Assembly (NCBI RefSeq): GCF_001412575.1
Contig: NZ_CP011834.1
Coordinates: 248,001 to 312,000, forward strand
Direction of reading: 5' to 3'
DNA from: Limnohabitans sp. 103DPR2
GTDB lineage: Bacteria; Pseudomonadota; Gammaproteobacteria; Burkholderiales; Burkholderiaceae_C
DNA length: 64,000 bases
Of the stretch, positions 11,874 to 21,266 are shown piece by piece. A program made the translations under genes and the position numbers. The notes beneath the pieces were generated by a model, which searched no databases, was not told the origin of the DNA, and worked only from the letters and a program-made list of their open reading frames with translations. Position 1 is the first letter of the stretch. The number at the start of each line of letters is the position of its first letter.

Positions 11874-11890
11874 GTCTTCCTCTGTTTTCG

Positions 11891-12002
11891 GGGGGCCCCA
11901 ATTTGGAATTTGGGAGCCCCTAGATTTTCGCTGATTTTTAGCCCTAAATTGCGCTTCGGGCCGCCTTAATTCAGCATTCTTTGGGGGGGCTTGCCCACCC
12001 CC
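11891..12002. repeat. Two G/C-rich hairpins in the dnaA-dnaN gap
   Basis: The 172-base gap holds an imperfect inverted repeat at 11892-11920 (GGGGCCCCAA with TTGGGAGCCCC, one bulge) and a second at 11983-12002 (GGGGGGGC with GCCCACCCCC-type partner). Neither is followed by a T run in the dnaN direction. They may be attenuating or mRNA-stabilising structures in the dnaA-dnaN transcript. No other feature was seen in this gap. Confidence 0.45.
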
Positions 12003-12045
12003 TGGTTGGCGCCCATTTCAAAGGCTGCTTGTTGAGCCAGAAGGC

Positions 12046-13446
12046 TTAGCCCTTGAGGGTTTGCTCCAGAACGTGCAGTTGCTGATTCAACTCGGTCAAC
12101 TGCTGACGTTCTGCGCTGATTTTGCGCACGGCATGCAACACTGTGGTGTGGTCACGCCCGCCGAATAATTCCCCAATTTCGGGCAAGCTTTTTTGGGTCA
12201 ACTCTTTGGCCAAGTACATGGCAATTTGACGTGGCCGCGCAATGCTGGCCGGGCGCTTTTTGGAATACATGTCGGCGACCTTGATCTTGTAGTAATCGGC
12301 CACCGTTTTTTGGATGTTTTCAACGCTGATCTGTCGGTTTTGGATGGACAGCAAGTCGCGCAGGGCCTCACGCGCCAGTTGGATGGAGATTTCTTTCTGG
12401 TTAAAGCGCGAATAAGCCAAGATTTTGCGCAAGGCGCCTTCCAGTTCGCGCACGTTGGAGCGCACATTCTTGGCAACAAAGAAGGCCACTTCTTCGGGCA
12501 TGACGCTGCCCTCGCTGATGGCTTTGTTGATCAAAATGGCCACCCGCATTTCAAGCTCAGGGGGCTCGATGGCCACCGTCAGGCCTGAATCAAAACGCGA
12601 GACCAAGCGTTCGTGAATGTCGGCCAAGCCTTTGGGATAGGTGTCGCTGGTCATCACGATGTGTGATTTTTTGGCCAGCAAAGCTTCGAAGGCATTGAAG
12701 AACTCTTCTTGGGTGCGGTCTTTGTTGGCAAAGAACTGCACATCGTCAATCAACAGCAAATCCAGCGAGTGGTAGCGATGCTTGAATTCATCAAAAGTTT
12801 TGCGCTGGTAGGCCTTAACCACATCTGACACAAATTGTTCGGCGTGAATGTAGAGAACTTTGGCATCGGGGCGATCGGCCAGCAATTTATTGCCTACCGC
12901 ATGCACCAGGTGGGTCTTACCCAAACCCACGCCACCATAAATGAACAAGGGGTTGTAAAGATGCCCGGGCATGGTGGCCACGTGCATGGCCGCTGCGCGG
13001 GCCATGCGGTTGGCGGAACCTTCCACCAAGGTATCAAACGTCAAGGCCGTGTTCAAGCGGTGGCGATGGCCATCGCTGGGCGCTTCGTCGGGCAAGTCTG
13101 CTGGTTCTGGTCGCGCCTCCAATGCGGCCTTGGCCATTGAAAATGCTGTTTTTCCTTGTGCTTCTCTGGTAGCAAGCGCTAACTCAATTTGAATTTTTTG
13201 TCCGTGCAAGCGCGACAAAACATCGGCCAGCTTGGCACTGTATTGCGCACGAATCCAATCCAATTTGAAACGGTTGGCCACGTACAAAGTGACCTTGGAG
13301 AAGTCTTCCGAGACCTGCGCGGTGAGGGGTTTGATCCACGTATTGAACTGCTGCTCGGGCATTTCCTGCGAGAGTTCATCAAGGCAAACTTGCCAAAGTG
13401 CTTGGCCTGCTTCATCGCCATCGTGAGGGTGCTGTCCATTGCTCAT
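12046..13446 (-). CDS. dnaA: Chromosomal replication initiator DnaA
   Basis: DnaA binds DnaA boxes at oriC and opens the duplex to start replication. The 466-residue protein has domain I ([21 protein letters not shown]) and a variable linker. The AAA+ domain has Walker [11 protein letters not shown], Walker [11 protein letters not shown] and sensor motifs. The C-terminal helix-turn-helix has the signature [15 protein letters not shown]. The ATG at 13446 fits family N-termini. It is divergent from rpmH, with a DnaA box in the intervening region, which suggests autoregulation. dnaN lies downstream on the same strand. Confidence 0.98.
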   Translation of the reverse strand: MSNGQHPHDGDEAGQALWQVCLDELSQEMPEQQFNTWIKPLTAQVSEDFSKVTLYVANRFKLDWIRAQYSAKLADVLSRLHGQKIQIELALATREAQGKTAFSMAKAALEARPEPADLPDEAPSDGHRHRLNTALTFDTLVEGSANRMARAAAMHVATMPGHLYNPLFIYGGVGLGKTHLVHAVGNKLLADRPDAKVLYIHAEQFVSDVVKAYQRKTFDEFKHRYHSLDLLLIDDVQFFANKDRTQEEFFNAFEALLAKKSHIVMTSDTYPKGLADIHERLVSRFDSGLTVAIEPPELEMRVAILINKAISEGSVMPEEVAFFVAKNVRSNVRELEGALRKILAYSRFNQKEISIQLAREALRDLLSIQNRQISVENIQKTVADYYKIKVADMYSKKRPASIARPRQIAMYLAKELTQKSLPEIGELFGGRDHTTVLHAVRKISAERQQLTELNQQLHVLEQTLKG

Positions 13447-13462
13447 GCGGGCATGCCTTGGG

Positions 13463-13520
13463 TGTGGACAGTTTGAAGAATCATGACGTTCAAAATAACT
13501 TTATCAAGAGTTTATCCACA
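13463..13520. other. Candidate oriC core: DnaA boxes in the dnaA-rpmH gap
   Basis: The 250-base gap between dnaA and rpmH holds a perfect DnaA box TTATCCACA (13512-13520), a near match TTATCAAGA (13501-13509) and a weaker inverted one TGTGGACAG (13463-13471). AT-rich sequence lies on both sides (13485-13512 and 13545-13585). Gene order dnaN-dnaA-rpmH around it is the classic origin context. The minimal origin and unwinding element cannot be defined by eye, and additional boxes may lie elsewhere. Confidence 0.6.
13480..13507 (-). promoter_or_regulatory. Candidate dnaA promoter
   Basis: Reading leftward, TTGATA (complement of 13502-13507) is followed after 16 bases by CATGAT (complement of 13480-13485). 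The -35 overlaps a DnaA-box-like TTATCAAGA and lies five bases from the perfect DnaA box at 13512-13520, so DnaA binding would be expected to affect it. The -10 matches consensus at four of six positions. Confidence 0.4.
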
Positions 13521-13605
13521 TCCAAAAAAGATGGGTTTGGGGCATCATAAACCAGAAAATTTGAACTGAAACTTGGTTTTTTTCAAGAAGCGCCAGACTT
13601 AGGGT

Positions 13606-13634
13606 TTGCCAGCCCCCCGAAAGTTTGCGATAAT
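13606..13634 (+). promoter_or_regulatory. rpmH promoter
   Basis: TTGCCA (13606-13611) and GATAAT (13629-13634) are separated by 17 bases, with a TG two bases before the -10 (extended -10). It faces rpmH and would drive rpmH-rnpA-yidD-yidC. The match is strong for a sigma-70 promoter. Confidence 0.75.
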
Positions 13635-13643
13635 CGCCGGTTT

Positions 13644-13673
13644 CCTCCAAAAATAACCATGTGGTTTTGGAGG
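13644..13673 (+). repeat. Perfect 9-bp hairpin in the rpmH 5' leader
   Basis: CCTCCAAAA (13644-13652) and TTTTGGAGG (13665-13673) are exact reverse complements with a 12-base loop. It begins close to the start site expected from the promoter at 13606-13634 and ends 11 bases before the rpmH Shine-Dalgarno AGGA (13684-13687). Confidence 0.65.
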
Positions 13674-13696
13674 GTCTGTCATCAGGAACGTCAAAA

Positions 13697-13831
13697 ATGA
13701 AACGCACATACCAACCTTCTAAAACACGCCGCGCACGTACTCACGGCTTTTTGGTTCGCATGAAAACTCGCGGCGGCCGTGCTGTGATCAACGCACGCCG
13801 CGCCAAAGGCCGTAAACGCCTGGCAGCTTAA
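13697..13831 (+). CDS. rpmH: 50S ribosomal protein L34
   Basis: L34 is a small, very basic protein of the large ribosomal subunit. The 44-residue product begins [20 protein letters not shown] and ends in [10 protein letters not shown], matching the family nearly end to end. AGGA precedes the ATG by nine bases. It is the first gene of rpmH-rnpA-yidD-yidC, divergent from dnaA. Confidence 0.98.
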   Translation: MKRTYQPSKTRRARTHGFLVRMKTRGGRAVINARRAKGRKRLAA

Positions 13832-13907
13832 TTTAAGCGAGAGCAGCCGCGTGAGCCCAGCCCCTCAATGGCTTGGCTGCTGAGCAATTCCATGACTCGG
13901 CAGTGGT

Positions 13908-14315
13908 GTGCAGCGTTTAAAAACCCGCCCTCAATTCCAGGCCGCCCTTGCCGGCGGCACGGTTTCTCGCACCCCGCATTTCGCTTTGCACCGTCTTAAC
14001 CTGCCCGAAGCCAAGCCCTTGGCCTCGACCGAAGACTCGCACATCGCACCCCTCTTTCAGACCCAAGAAGTTTGGCTTGGCGCCATGGTCCCCAAACGGT
14101 GGGCCAAGCGTGCCGTCACCCGCAACGCCATCAAACGCCAAATCTACAACGTCAGCGCACAATTTGAAGTGCGCTTGCCTTGCGCTGCGCACGTGGTTCG
14201 CTTGCGCTCGGGCTTTGATCGCCAACAATTCATCAGCGCCACCTCACCGATGCTCAAACTGGCCGTTCGGCAAGAACTTGAGCAATTGTTTGAGCGCGCA
14301 GCCAACAAGCCATGA
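13908..14315 (+). CDS. rnpA: Ribonuclease P protein component
   Basis: RnpA is the protein cofactor of RNase P, which matures tRNA 5' ends. The 135-residue product has the family signature RNAIKRQIYN (RNxxKR type) in the segment KRWAKRAVTRNAIKR, preceded by the beta-strand core. The start is GTG at 13908, because an in-frame stop at 13893 rules out anything longer, and it gives the usual MQRLKTRPQFQA N-terminus. It overlaps yidD by four bases (ATGA), as is common in this operon. Confidence 0.95.
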   Translation: MQRLKTRPQFQAALAGGTVSRTPHFALHRLNLPEAKPLASTEDSHIAPLFQTQEVWLGAMVPKRWAKRAVTRNAIKRQIYNVSAQFEVRLPCAAHVVRLRSGFDRQQFISATSPMLKLAVRQELEQLFERAANKP

Positions 14316-14596
14316 TCCAGCAACTATTGATCGGCATTGTGAAAGCTTATCGCCTTTTTCTCAGCCCTTGGTTAGGATCGGCATGTCGGTTTGAGCCCAC
14401 CTGCTCTGTTTATGCATTGGATGCCCTCCAGCAGCATGGCGCAGGCGTTGGCAGTTACCTCACTCTCAAACGCTTAGGCCGTTGCCACCCTTGGTGCAAT
14501 GGCGGCCACGATCCGGTGCCCGAACAGGCACCCCAGTGGCTTTCCCGTTTGTTGCAACACCCGTTAACTCACACCTCTTCGAAGAAGTCTTCATGA
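14312..14596 (+). CDS. yidD: Membrane protein insertion efficiency factor YidD
   Basis: YidD is a small inner-membrane-associated protein that helps YidC-dependent insertion. The 94-residue product carries the family core YRLFLSPWLGSACRFEPTCS and then LKRLGRCHPWCNGGHDPVP. It overlaps rnpA upstream and yidC downstream by four bases each, so the three genes are probably translationally coupled. Confidence 0.94.
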   Translation: MIQQLLIGIVKAYRLFLSPWLGSACRFEPTCSVYALDALQQHGAGVGSYLTLKRLGRCHPWCNGGHDPVPEQAPQWLSRLLQHPLTHTSSKKSS

Positions 14597-16278
14597 ACGA
14601 TATTCGCCGCACCTTTTTATGGGTCATCTTTGGCTTCTCCATGGTTCTGCTTTGGGACCAATGGCAAATTTACAACGGCCACAAAGCCACCTTCTTCCCT
14701 AAACCCACAACGGCCACCGCACCTGCAGTGAATGCGGCAGCACCTGATGGTGTCCCTGTGGCCAGCACACCCGCAGCCGCTGCACCCGCAGGCCCCGCGC
14801 AAGTTCCCGGCGTCACAGCGCCTGTTGCGGCCTCAGCGCGTGAACGCATTGATGTCAGCACCGATGTCCTGAAGCTCAGCTTCGACACAGAAGGTGGCAG
14901 CTTGGTGCGTTCTGAATTCGTCAAATTTGGTGACATCCAAGACGACAAAAAACCGTTCGTGTTGCTCGACGAAAGCAAAGCCCGCGTGTATGTCGCTCAA
15001 ACTGGTTTGATCGGCGGCGCCTTTGCATCACACAAAACGCCTATGAAATTCACAGGCGAGCGAGCGCTGAAAGAAGGTCAAAACGAATTGGCCTTGAAGT
15101 TTGAATCTGGCGATGTGGGCGGTTTCAAGTTGGTCAAAACTTACACCCTCACCCGTGGCAGCTATGCGGTGAAAGTGGCACATCAAGTCATCAACACAGG
15201 CAGCGTGGCCGCATCGCCACAGCTTTACGTTCAGTTGGTCCGCGATGGCAACAAGCCAGAAGGCGAGTCCTCTTTTTACTCCACCTTCACGGGTCCTGCG
15301 ATTTACACCGATGCCAAGAAGTATCAAAAAATCGAATTCACTGACATCGAAAAGAACAAAGCTGACTTCGAGAAAACCACGCAACAAGGCTATGTGGCCA
15401 TGGTTCAGCATTACTTTGCATCTGCATGGGTCTTGCCTGCCAACACGGCTCGAGAAAACTTTGCACGCAAAGTCGACAACAACTTGTACGCCGTTGGCAT
15501 GATCACACCCTTCAGCGAAGTGGCCCCAGGTCAAACCAAAACATTGGACGCCACTTTGTTTGTGGGTCCTCAAGAAGAAAAAATGCTGGAAGTGATCACG
15601 CCTGGCCTTGAGTTGGTCAAAGATTACGGCTGGCTCACGGTTTTGGCCAAGCCTTTGTACTGGCTGCTTGACCGCCTGTTCGGCTTCTTGCACAACTGGG
15701 GTTGGTCCATCGTCGCCTTGGTGGTCTTGCTGAAGCTCGCCTTCTACTGGCTCAATGCCAAGGCCTATGCGAGCATGGCCAAAATGAAAGCCATCAATCC
15801 CAAAATCATGGAGATGCGCGAACGCCTCAAAGACAACCCACAGCAAATGCAGCAAGAGATGATGCGCATTTACCGCGAAGAGAAAGTCAACCCGATGGGT
15901 GGTTGCTTCCCCATCATGGTTCAAATTCCAGTGTTCATTGCTTTGTACTGGGTGCTGTTGTCTTCTGTTGAAATGCGCAACGCACCTTGGATCGGTTGGA
16001 TTCACGATTTGTCAGCGCCCGATCCTTACTTCATCTTGCCCGTGGTCATGACACTGTCCACCTTGCTGCAAACGGCGCTCAACCCCGCACCACCAGATCC
16101 CTTGCAGGCCAAGATGATGTGGTTCATGCCGCTCATCTTCAGCGTGATGTTCTTCTTCTTCCCATCTGGCTTGGTGCTGTATTGGATTACCAACAACATC
16201 TTGTCGATTGCACAGCAATGGGTGATCAATACACGCATGGGTGTACCGCCGCAGTTCAATCTGCCAAAATTCAATTGA
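14593..16278 (+). CDS. yidC: Membrane protein insertase YidC
   Basis: YidC inserts and folds inner-membrane proteins, alone or with SecYEG. The 561-residue protein has an N-terminal membrane helix (about 5-22) and an Ala/Pro-rich linker. A large periplasmic domain follows, then a C-terminal insertase domain with NPMGGCFPIMVQIPVFIALYW and five helices ending in VLYWITNNILSIAQQW. The ATG at 14593 overlaps yidD by four bases. Longer in-frame starts inside yidD were rejected, because MNDIRRTFLWVIFGFS is the conserved N-terminus. Confidence 0.97.
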   Translation: MNDIRRTFLWVIFGFSMVLLWDQWQIYNGHKATFFPKPTTATAPAVNAAAPDGVPVASTPAAAAPAGPAQVPGVTAPVAASARERIDVSTDVLKLSFDTEGGSLVRSEFVKFGDIQDDKKPFVLLDESKARVYVAQTGLIGGAFASHKTPMKFTGERALKEGQNELALKFESGDVGGFKLVKTYTLTRGSYAVKVAHQVINTGSVAASPQLYVQLVRDGNKPEGESSFYSTFTGPAIYTDAKKYQKIEFTDIEKNKADFEKTTQQGYVAMVQHYFASAWVLPANTARENFARKVDNNLYAVGMITPFSEVAPGQTKTLDATLFVGPQEEKMLEVITPGLELVKDYGWLTVLAKPLYWLLDRLFGFLHNWGWSIVALVVLLKLAFYWLNAKAYASMAKMKAINPKIMEMRERLKDNPQQMQQEMMRIYREEKVNPMGGCFPIMVQIPVFIALYWVLLSSVEMRNAPWIGWIHDLSAPDPYFILPVVMTLSTLLQTALNPAPPDPLQAKMMWFMPLIFSVMFFFFPSGLVLYWITNNILSIAQQWVINTRMGVPPQFNLPKFN

Positions 16279-16321
16279 GCCCATTCAACTTAACTGAGCC
16301 CATGCTGAGTTAAACCATCCA

Positions 16322-16349
16322 CAACAGGGCCGCGCATGCGGCCCTGTTG
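16322..16349 (+). terminator. Terminator-like hairpin after yidC
   Basis: CAACAGGGCCGC (16322-16333) and GCGGCCCTGTTG (16338-16349) form a perfect 12-bp stem with a GCAT loop, 44 bases after the yidC stop. Only a short CTTTG follows, so termination may be weak and allow read-through into mnmE. Confidence 0.65.
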
Positions 16350-16373
16350 CTTTGAAAACAAACCTGCACCACC

Positions 16374-17831
16374 ATGTTGTCGCGCCACCAGGATCCCATC
16401 ATTGCCATTGCGACGGCCCCTGGCCGAGGCGCGGTTGGCATCGTGCGCATTTCAGGTCCTAAGCTCAAAGCATGGGCCGACATGTTGTTCGGAAAAAATT
16501 TACAAGCGCGACAAGCACATTACTTGCCATTCAAGGACGACCAAGGTGAGCCCATCGACCAAGGTTTGGCCATCTTTTTTCCAGGACCCCACTCCTATAC
16601 GGGCGAAGACGTTCTCGAGTTGCAAGCGCACGGTGGCCCTGTGGTGCTGCAACTGTTGTTGGCGCGTTGCATGCAAGCAGCCAGTCAACTGGACGCCGCA
16701 ACAGGAATGCCGTTGTTGCAAGGTTTGCGTTTGGCCGCACCGGGCGAGTTCACCCAGCGCGCATTTCTGAACGACAAAATTGATTTGGCCCAAGCCGAGG
16801 CCATCGCTGATTTGATCGATGCCTCTACGGGTGCTGCAGCCCGAAGCGCCAGCAGATCCTTGGCGGGAGACTTCTCCAAAGAGATTCACGTCTTACGCGA
16901 CAAGCTGATTCACCTGCGCATGCTGGTCGAAGCCACGCTGGATTTTCCAGAAGAAGAAATTGACTTCTTGCAAAAAGCCGATGCACAAGGACAGCTTGAG
17001 CGCTTGCAATCGCAGCTGTCCAAAGTACTCGAGCGCACACAACAAGGCGCCTTGCTGCGCGAAGGCATCAAAGTGGTGATTGCGGGCCAGCCCAACGCTG
17101 GCAAGAGCTCGCTGCTCAATGCCTTGGCCGGCGCAGAGTTGGCCATCGTCACGCCCATTGCCGGCACCACACGCGATGTGGTGCAACAAACCATCCAAAT
17201 TGAAGGCGTGCCTGTGCATGTTATCGACACCGCTGGTTTGCGCGAAGGCGATGGCATTGATGAGGTGGAAAAAATCGGCATTCAACGCGCTTGGGACCAA
17301 ATTGCCGCCGCCGATGCCGTTTTGTTTTTACACGACCTCACACGGCAACACTTGCCTGAATACGCGCAGGCCGACTTACAAATTCAAAACGCCTTGTCTA
17401 CGCAATTGCCAGCAGGTGTTACCTTGATTCACGTTTGGAACAAGTGCGATCTGGCGCAAGTCGCTGAGCCCATCAGTGAACAAACCAGAGCCGCCACATC
17501 CGATGTACGCAAGGTGCAACATGACATTCACTTGTCAGCCAAAACAGGGCAAGGCATTGATGTGCTGCGTGCACAATTGCTGGCCGCCGCAGGTTGGCAA
17601 CCTGCCACTGAAGGTTTGTACTTGGCGCGTGAGCGCCACGTTCAAGCACTCAAGCGGGTGCAGTCGCATCTCGAAGTGGCCGACGCACATTTGCGTGCAC
17701 AAGCACAATCCCTTGATTTGTTGGCGGAAGAGTTGCGCTTGTCTCAATCGGCCTTGAACGAGATCACCGGCGAATTCAGCGCTGACGATTTGCTCGGCGT
17801 TATTTTCTCTAGCTTTTGTATCGGTAAATAA
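16374..17831 (+). CDS. mnmE: tRNA modification GTPase MnmE
   Basis: MnmE, with MnmG, adds the aminomethyl-type group to uridine 34 of certain tRNAs. The 485-residue protein has the N-terminal tetrahydrofolate-binding domain ([37 protein letters not shown]). An inserted G domain has [24 protein letters not shown] and NKCD, and the obligatory C-terminal CIGK ends the protein. All catalytic motifs are present. It lies four bases upstream of an ABC exporter gene. mnmG is not in the window. Confidence 0.97.
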   Translation: MLSRHQDPIIAIATAPGRGAVGIVRISGPKLKAWADMLFGKNLQARQAHYLPFKDDQGEPIDQGLAIFFPGPHSYTGEDVLELQAHGGPVVLQLLLARCMQAASQLDAATGMPLLQGLRLAAPGEFTQRAFLNDKIDLAQAEAIADLIDASTGAAARSASRSLAGDFSKEIHVLRDKLIHLRMLVEATLDFPEEEIDFLQKADAQGQLERLQSQLSKVLERTQQGALLREGIKVVIAGQPNAGKSSLLNALAGAELAIVTPIAGTTRDVVQQTIQIEGVPVHVIDTAGLREGDGIDEVEKIGIQRAWDQIAAADAVLFLHDLTRQHLPEYAQADLQIQNALSTQLPAGVTLIHVWNKCDLAQVAEPISEQTRAATSDVRKVQHDIHLSAKTGQGIDVLRAQLLAAAGWQPATEGLYLARERHVQALKRVQSHLEVADAHLRAQAQSLDLLAEELRLSQSALNEITGEFSADDLLGVIFSSFCIGK

Positions 17832-17835
17832 ACAC

Positions 17836-19623
17836 ATGGCCAAGTCCGCTGTCATCGATCGACCTGCACCTCAAAGCCCTAAATCTTTGAGCGGCCTGTT
17901 GCCATTCTTAAAACCTTACCGTTTGCAAATTGGTTTGGCTTTTGTGTTTTTGGTGATGGCGGCAGCCTCGACCTTGGTGTTTCCAGTGGCTTTGCGCCAG
18001 TTGATCGACAACGGTTTGCAGCACCCCGATCCCGGCGCACAAGCCATGGCACTGCGTGGCAACTTCCTCATGCTGTTTGGCGTGGCGGTGGCTCTGGGCT
18101 TGTTTTCAGCCGCACGTTTTTACACGGTCAGTTGGCTGGGTGAACGTGTCACCACCGACTTGCGCAATGCCGTTTACAGCCACGTCCTGCAACAAAGCCC
18201 GGCCTTCTTTGAAACCACACCCACTGGCGAAGTGATCAGCCGATTGGTCGCCGACACCACCCTGGTTCAAACGGTGGTGGGCAGTTCTTTGTCGATGGGT
18301 CTTCGCAATGCGGTGATGGGCGTGGGCGCCTTGGCCATGTTGGTGTGGGCTCATCCCACCGTCATGCTGCAATTGGTCGTCACGGTGGTCTTGGTGGTTT
18401 GGCCTGCCACGATGTATGGCCGCCGCGTGCGCCGCTTGTCGCGCGCCAGCCAAGACCGTGTGGCCGATGCCAGCAGCATCGCCACCGAAATCCTCAACGC
18501 CATGCCCGTGGTGCAAAGCTACACCGCAGAAGCACGCGAAGCTGGCCGCTTTGCCAGCGCTACAGAACAAGGTTTCCAAACAGCCATTCGCCGCACACGT
18601 GCGCGCTCCGTACTGGTAGCTTTCATCATCATTGCCAATGCGGCATTCTTGTTGTGGGGCTTGTACCAAGGCACACAAGCCGTGATCGCCGGTGAGCTGT
18701 CAGCCGGCCAATTGGGCCAAGCTGTTTTGTACGTGATTATTTTTGCAGGCGCAGTGGCCGTGTTGGGCGAAACCTACGGTGACTTGCTGCGCGCGGCAGG
18801 CGCAACCGAACGCCTGATGGAATTGCTGGGCAGCACATCGCCCGTTCAATCGCCTGCGCATCCCGTCACTTCTGTTCCACCAGCGACTGGCAGCACCGTG
18901 GCATTTGAAGGCCTTCAGTTTCATTACCCTTCGCGGCCGCTTCAAGCTGCTTTAGAAAACTTCTCGGTCCAAATTCAAGCGGGTCAAACAGTGGCCTTGG
19001 TGGGCCCCAGCGGTGCTGGCAAAACCACCTTGTTTGGCTTGTTGCTGCGCTACTACGATCCACAGCATGGGCAAATTGTGCTGGACGGTGTGCCCATCCA
19101 AAACCTCAGCCTGCATGATTTAAGACAACGCATCGGCATCGTGCCGCAAGAGCCCGTGCTGTTCTCTAGCAGCGCCATGGACAACATTCGCTATGGCAAG
19201 CCCGACGCCACCGATGAAGAAGTACGCGCAGCAGCACGCGCTGCGTTTGCCGATGAATTCATTGTGGATTTGCCCGAAGGCTACAACACCTTCTTAGGTG
19301 AGCGGGGTGTGCGCTTGTCAGGCGGCCAACGTCAACGCATTGCGATTGCGCGCGCCATGCTCAAAAACCCTCCCTTGTTGCTACTCGACGAGGCCACCAG
19401 TGCGCTGGATGCACACAGCGAGCGCATGGTTCAAGCGGCGCTTGAATCGGCCATGCGCGGACGCACCACGCTGGTCATTGCGCACCGCTTGGCCACCGTG
19501 CAACAAGCCGATCAAATTTTGGTGCTCGAGCACGGCCGCTTGGTCGAGCAAGGCAAGCATGCTGAGTTGGTGCAAATGGGCGGCGTCTACGCCGGTTTGG
19601 CTGCGCTGCAATTCAACGCCTAA
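17836..19623 (+). CDS. ABC exporter, fused permease/ATPase (MsbA-like)
   Basis: This is a half-transporter with an N-terminal six-helix membrane domain (about residues 25-310) and a C-terminal ATPase domain. The ATPase shows Walker A GPSGAGKTTLFG, the Q-loop VPQEPVLFSS, signature LSGGQRQRIAIARAM, Walker B LLLLDEATSALD and the H-loop His in VIAHRL. It would act as a homodimer. It fits the MsbA-related exporter group, with lipid or drug substrates, but the substrate cannot be read from sequence. It starts four bases after mnmE, so co-transcription is likely though not functional relation. Confidence 0.88.
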   Translation: MAKSAVIDRPAPQSPKSLSGLLPFLKPYRLQIGLAFVFLVMAAASTLVFPVALRQLIDNGLQHPDPGAQAMALRGNFLMLFGVAVALGLFSAARFYTVSWLGERVTTDLRNAVYSHVLQQSPAFFETTPTGEVISRLVADTTLVQTVVGSSLSMGLRNAVMGVGALAMLVWAHPTVMLQLVVTVVLVVWPATMYGRRVRRLSRASQDRVADASSIATEILNAMPVVQSYTAEAREAGRFASATEQGFQTAIRRTRARSVLVAFIIIANAAFLLWGLYQGTQAVIAGELSAGQLGQAVLYVIIFAGAVAVLGETYGDLLRAAGATERLMELLGSTSPVQSPAHPVTSVPPATGSTVAFEGLQFHYPSRPLQAALENFSVQIQAGQTVALVGPSGAGKTTLFGLLLRYYDPQHGQIVLDGVPIQNLSLHDLRQRIGIVPQEPVLFSSSAMDNIRYGKPDATDEEVRAAARAAFADEFIVDLPEGYNTFLGERGVRLSGGQRQRIAIARAMLKNPPLLLLDEATSALDAHSERMVQAALESAMRGRTTLVIAHRLATVQQADQILVLEHGRLVEQGKHAELVQMGGVYAGLAALQFNA

Positions 19624-19643
19624 CGCACACCGCGGTGCAAGTC

Positions 19644-20204
19644 TCAATGACCGTCAAAGTTCACCAAGGTGAACAGCGGCAAGCCTGCATCGCGTAATTT
19701 GGCAGAGCCGCCCAACTCGGGCAAGTCAACAATGGCGGCACCTTCAATCACTTGGGCGCCCAGTTTTTCCAACAGCTTCATGCCCGCCATCATGGTGCCG
19801 CCCGTGGCAATCAAGTCATCGATCAACAGCACCTTTTGACCCGGTTTGACGGCATCGGTGTGCAACTCGACGGTGGCTGCGCCGTATTCCAGTTCATAAG
19901 TCTCTTCGACCGTGGTGAAGGGCAGTTTGCCTTTTTTGCGAATGGGCACAAAACCCACATTCAATTCATAAGCGACCACCGCACCCAGAATGAAGCCTCG
20001 CGCATCCAGGCCCGCCACCACATCTGGCCGCATCTCCGGCGCCATGTAGCGGTGGACAAACGCATCAATCAGCACACGAAAAACCCTGGGGTTTTGCAGC
20101 AAAGGCGTGATGTCACGAAACTGAACCCCAGCGGCTGGCCAATCGGGCACTGTGCGAATGTTGTTTTTCAAATAATCGTTCACGGACAAGGCAACTTCGC
20201 TCAT
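19644..20204 (-). CDS. apt: Adenine phosphoribosyltransferase
   Basis: Apt salvages adenine to AMP using PRPP. The 186-residue protein has the family core: [40 protein letters not shown], and the PRPP-binding loop [13 protein letters not shown]. The ATG at 20204 has GGGAG eight bases upstream, better than the in-frame ATG at 20219. It is convergent with the ABC exporter gene and divergent from kdsD. Confidence 0.95.
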   Translation of the reverse strand: MSEVALSVNDYLKNNIRTVPDWPAAGVQFRDITPLLQNPRVFRVLIDAFVHRYMAPEMRPDVVAGLDARGFILGAVVAYELNVGFVPIRKKGKLPFTTVEETYELEYGAATVELHTDAVKPGQKVLLIDDLIATGGTMMAGMKLLEKLGAQVIEGAAIVDLPELGGSAKLRDAGLPLFTLVNFDGH

Positions 20205-20285
20205 TTCGACAACTCCCATCGGGCTTTCTGACTTAGATCGTCATCATAGTCACGCTTTCTGCCTTCCCTCGCTAAAATAAGCCCC

Positions 20286-21263
20286 ATGTCATTCAACCCT
20301 GAACAAGCCCTCCAACTCGCACGCGAGACTTTGGACATTGAAGCGGCTGCCCTGGTGGGCCTCAAATCTCGCTTGGACGCTCGTTTCACACAAGCCGTTC
20401 AAATGATGCTCAACGTCAAAGGCCGCGTGGTTGTCACCGGCATGGGCAAGAGCGGACACATCGGCTCCAAAATTGCCGCCACCTTGGCGTCGACAGGCAC
20501 CCCCGCCATGTTTGTGCATCCAGGGGAAGCCAGCCACGGCGATCTGGGCATGATCAAAGCGGTTGATGTGGTCCTGGCCATCTCCAACAGTGGCGAGAGC
20601 GATGAATTGGTGTCCATCTTGCCCGTGCTCAAGCGTCAGGGTGTGCCCCTCATCGCCATGACAGGCGGCATGAGTTCTGCGTTGGCCAAGCATGCCGATG
20701 TGGTGCTCGACAGCAGCGTTGAAAAAGAAGCATGCCCCCTGAACTTGGCACCGACAGCCAGCACCACGGCGCAACTGGCCTTGGGTGATGCATTGGCCGT
20801 TGCGCTGTTGGATGCACGCGGCTTCAAAGCCGAAGATTTTGCGCGCTCGCACCCGGGCGGTTCCTTGGGCCGTCGTTTGCTTACCCATGTCAGCGATGTG
20901 ATGCGCAAAGGCGATCAAGTGCCCCACGTGTCTGCCAACGCCAGCTTCTCTGAACTGATGCGCGAGATGAGCCACAAAGGCTTGGGCGCCTCGGCCATCG
21001 TGGATGAACAGCGCCACATTCTGGGCATCTTCACCGACGGCGATCTGCGCCGACTGATTGAGAAAGGCGTGGACCTGCGCGCCTTGTTGGCCAAAGATGT
21101 GATGCACGCCAATCCACGCACCGTCAACGAAGATGCCTTGGCAGTTGAAGCCGCCGAGCTCATGGAGCAATTCAAAATTACCAGCGTGCTGGTGGTCAAT
21201 GCGCAAGGCCTCTTGAGTGGCGCACTGAACAGCAATGACTTGATGCGCGCCAAAGTGATTTAA
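20286..21263 (+). CDS. kdsD: D-arabinose 5-phosphate isomerase (KdsD/KpsF family)
   Basis: The enzyme converts ribulose 5-phosphate to arabinose 5-phosphate, the first step toward Kdo of LPS. The 325-residue protein has an N-terminal SIS sugar-isomerase domain (VTGMGKSGHIGSKIAATLAS, HPGEASHGDLGM, SNSGESDE) and two C-terminal CBS domains from about residue 205 (FTDGDLRRLIEKG). Domain order and length match KdsD. kdsC starts three bases after its stop and acts two steps later in the same pathway. Confidence 0.95.
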   Translation: MSFNPEQALQLARETLDIEAAALVGLKSRLDARFTQAVQMMLNVKGRVVVTGMGKSGHIGSKIAATLASTGTPAMFVHPGEASHGDLGMIKAVDVVLAISNSGESDELVSILPVLKRQGVPLIAMTGGMSSALAKHADVVLDSSVEKEACPLNLAPTASTTAQLALGDALAVALLDARGFKAEDFARSHPGGSLGRRLLTHVSDVMRKGDQVPHVSANASFSELMREMSHKGLGASAIVDEQRHILGIFTDGDLRRLIEKGVDLRALLAKDVMHANPRTVNEDALAVEAAELMEQFKITSVLVVNAQGLLSGALNSNDLMRAKVI

Positions 21264-21266
21264 GCC

